Origin: an uncultured Clostridia bacterium
GTDB lineage: Bacteria; Bacillota; Clostridia; Oscillospirales; Acutalibacteraceae
Length of the DNA: 44,045 bases
Direction of reading: 5' to 3'
NCBI GenBank assembly: GCA_947589365.1
Contig: CANQAJ010000006.1
Coordinates: 1-44,045, forward strand
Positions within the stretch are counted from its first letter, which is position 1. Each line of letters begins with the position of its first letter. A model generated the notes under the pieces. The model made no database searches. It was not told the origin of the DNA and worked only from the letters and a program-made list of their open reading frames with translations. A program made the translations under genes and the position numbers. Below, piece by piece: positions 42,486-44,045 of this stretch.

Positions 42486-42830
42486 ATGAAAAAAGTAAGA
42501 ATAACTGTCTTGAAAACAACACTTGACAAGGAGCTTGCCGAAGAATACGGAGTGAACGGGCTTACGGTCTGTCCTATGCTGAAAGAGGGACAGATATTTT
42601 ATGCTGATTATGCCAAGCCGGAGGGGTTATGTGATGAAGCATGGAAAGCGATTTACCAATATGTATTTGCTTTGGCACACGGAGCAGGAGATGATGTATT
42701 TTATTTCGGCGATTGGATCAGGAAACCCGGTGTTGCAATTTGCAGCTGTAATGACGGACTTCGTCCTGTGATATTTAAATCGGAAGCGACTGACGAACAA
42801 TCCGTGCCCGATTATGAACCGGTACGTTAG
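42486..42830 (+). CDS. TIGR04076 family protein
   Basis: The 114-residue protein has KKVRITVLKTTLDKELAEEYG at the start, VCPMLKEGQIFYAD with the family's Cys-Pro, and CDEAWKAIYQYVFALAHGAG; it ends with FGDWIRKPGVAICSCNDGLRPV. This arrangement, with conserved cysteines near 29 and 93 and the CxDGLRPV motif, is the TIGR04076 family of unknown function, found in anaerobes and often encoded near redox enzymes. AAGGAGG lies seven bases before the ATG. The next gene, 133 bases on, is an aldo/keto reductase with iron-sulfur clusters, a common companion. Confidence 0.85.
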   Translation: MKKVRITVLKTTLDKELAEEYGVNGLTVCPMLKEGQIFYADYAKPEGLCDEAWKAIYQYVFALAHGAGDDVFYFGDWIRKPGVAICSCNDGLRPVIFKSEATDEQSVPDYEPVR

Positions 42831-42963
42831 GATTTTTTGTCAAGGATGATAAATATGGTTTGCGGATTTATTAGGAATAAATATGATTTGACTTATGACC
42901 GAAAGATTTTTTGGTACTAAAAAATGAATAGCATGAATAACTGAAAAAAACGGAGGAATGACA

Positions 42964-44045
42964 ATGTCAGGAAAACATATAGATATAAAAAACACGGGCA
43001 AGCTTGGTTTTGGTCTTATGCGGCTGCCTAAAAAGCTGCTTGCCATAGATATTGAGCAAACAAAGAAAATGGTCGATATGTTTTTGGAAGCAGGCTTTAC
43101 ATATTTTGATACGGCTCATATATATCCCGGTTCGGAGGATGCGGCAAGACAGACCCTGACGGAACGTTATCCAAGAAACAGCTACACCATTGCAACAAAG
43201 CTTTTTGTACAGACTGCACTGACGGAAAACGCAGCCAAAAAGCAGTTTTATACAAGCCTTAAACGTATGGGGACGGATTATATTGATTACTATCTGCTGC
43301 ACTGTATTATTGATAATAATTATAAAAGGTATGATAAGTTCAATATTTGGGAATTTGCCGCAGAACAGAAAAAGCTGGGGAATATTCGTTATGTGGGATT
43401 TTCCTTTCATTCGGGACCCGAGCTGCTCGATAAGCTGCTGACCGAGCATCCTGAAGTTGATTTTGTGCAGCTCCAAATCAATTATGCCGACTGGGAAAAC
43501 CCGAGGGTTGCTTCAAGGGCAAATTATGAAACAGCAAGACGTCATGGTAAAAAAATAGTTGTAATGGAGCCTGTCAAAGGCGGTACATTGGCATCTCCGC
43601 AGAAGGAAATAAGAGAAATGTTCAGTGAATATGCTCCCGACAGCTCACCGGCTTCATGGGCGATACGCTTTGCAGCCTCCCTTGACGGTATATTGACTGT
43701 GCTTTCGGGAATGTCTAATATAGAACAGATGGAGGATAATCTTTCCTACATGAAAAAATTTAAGCCACTCAGCCCCGAGGAGCAGGAGATTATACATAAG
43801 GCTCAGAAAATATTGGGGAAATCAAAAACAATCCCCTGCACGGCCTGCCGCTACTGTACAAAGGGCTGTCCGAAGCAGATTGATATTCCGGATATATTTG
43901 CCGTCATGAATAAGCGTATCGGCAGCGGTCAGCTTGAACAGTCACAGGAGGATTATCGTAAGCTTACGCTTGACGGTGCAAAGGCATCGGACTGCATATG
44001 CTGCGGTCAATGTGAGCGAGCCTGTCCGCAGCATATAGAAATTAC
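42964..44045 (+). CDS. Aldo/keto reductase with 2x[4Fe-4S] ferredoxin tail (3' end outside window)
   Basis: The visible 360 residues begin with the TIM-barrel aldo/keto reductase: GKLGFGLMRLP, the catalytic tetrad Asp49, Tyr54, Lys79 and His113, and VGFSFHSG. A C-terminal ferredoxin-type region follows with two CxxCxxCxxxCP motifs, one from about residue 296 (CTACRYCTKGCP) and one beginning at CICCGQCERACP, close to the window end. Such proteins are cytosolic and carry electrons to or from the clusters; the substrate is unknown. ATG 42964 lies seven bases after GGAGG (42952-42956); the ATG at 42958 is too close. The frame is open to the last base and truncated there by the window edge. Confidence 0.9.
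   Translation, partial: MSGKHIDIKNTGKLGFGLMRLPKKLLAIDIEQTKKMVDMFLEAGFTYFDTAHIYPGSEDAARQTLTERYPRNSYTIATKLFVQTALTENAAKKQFYTSLKRMGTDYIDYYLLHCIIDNNYKRYDKFNIWEFAAEQKKLGNIRYVGFSFHSGPELLDKLLTEHPEVDFVQLQINYADWENPRVASRANYETARRHGKKIVVMEPVKGGTLASPQKEIREMFSEYAPDSSPASWAIRFAASLDGILTVLSGMSNIEQMEDNLSYMKKFKPLSPEEQEIIHKAQKILGKSKTIPCTACRYCTKGCPKQIDIPDIFAVMNKRIGSGQLEQSQEDYRKLTLDGAKASDCICCGQCERACPQHIEI

Noticed and set aside
1..44045. tRNA, rRNA and insertion sequence transposase genes
   Set aside because: Looked for in gaps by eye; no cloverleaf, rRNA segment or DDE/HUH transposase was recognised.

Overview
The window looks like chromosomal DNA of a low-GC Gram-positive gut-type anaerobe of class Clostridia, possibly near Ruminococcus/Eubacterium. 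This rests on AT-rich sequence, strong GGAGG-type ribosome binding sites, occasional TTG/GTG starts, Clostridia-type families (Phage_holin_4, TIGR04076, a ferredoxin-like aldo/keto reductase) and no outer-membrane genes. The genus is an inference; no rRNA or other phylogenetic marker is present.

Region 1 (1-1558) is the 3' end of a gene for a surface protein with roughly 93-residue Ig/PKD-like repeats, followed by an AT-rich, gene-free stretch. A good promoter at 1433-1461 opens the next block.

Region 2 (1559-17476) is polysaccharide locus A, all on the + strand. It has a UDP-GlcA 4-epimerase and UDP-Glc 6-dehydrogenase (together giving UDP-GalA), a DUF4422 protein, two different UDP-galactopyranose mutases (UDP-Galf), four GT2 glycosyltransferases, a cytosolic beta-propeller protein, a polysaccharide pyruvyl transferase homologue, a Wzy-type polymerase and a Wzx-type flippase.

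Region 3 (17815-18252) is a lone holin-family gene with a terminator.

Region 4 (18448-33994) is polysaccharide locus B, with a near-consensus promoter (18448-18476) and a leader of about 250 nt. Its first five genes look like a route to a CDP-linked branched 3,6-dideoxy sugar: CDP-glucose 4,6-dehydratase, the RfbH/E1 3-dehydratase, a YerE-like ThDP carboligase, a DRE-TIM aldolase fused to an MptE/DUF115-like domain, and an SDR reductase. GT8, two GT2s, a second pyruvyl transferase homologue, a second Wzy, a hexapeptide acyltransferase, a MurB paralogue and a second Wzx follow. The window therefore holds two complete Wzx/Wzy sets in tandem, but no initiating phosphoglycosyl transferase, chain-length regulator or glucose-1-phosphate cytidylyltransferase.

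Region 5 (34125-37193), convergent and on the - strand, is a two-gene phage-tail-like unit: a BppU-N-like protein and a 799-residue coiled-coil/beta-helix tail-spike-like protein. No other phage genes accompany it.

Region 6 (37194-44045) holds ordinary accessory and housekeeping genes: a HAD hydrolase (-), an O6-methylguanine-DNA methyltransferase, a small membrane protein, an OmpR-type two-component system with two membrane proteins in its operon, a TIGR04076 protein and the start of an aldo/keto reductase with a 2x[4Fe-4S] tail.

The most unusual content is the branched-sugar module with the fused aldolase, the isolated tail-spike pair beside two glycan loci, the MurB paralogue and the beta-propeller protein inside glycan operons.
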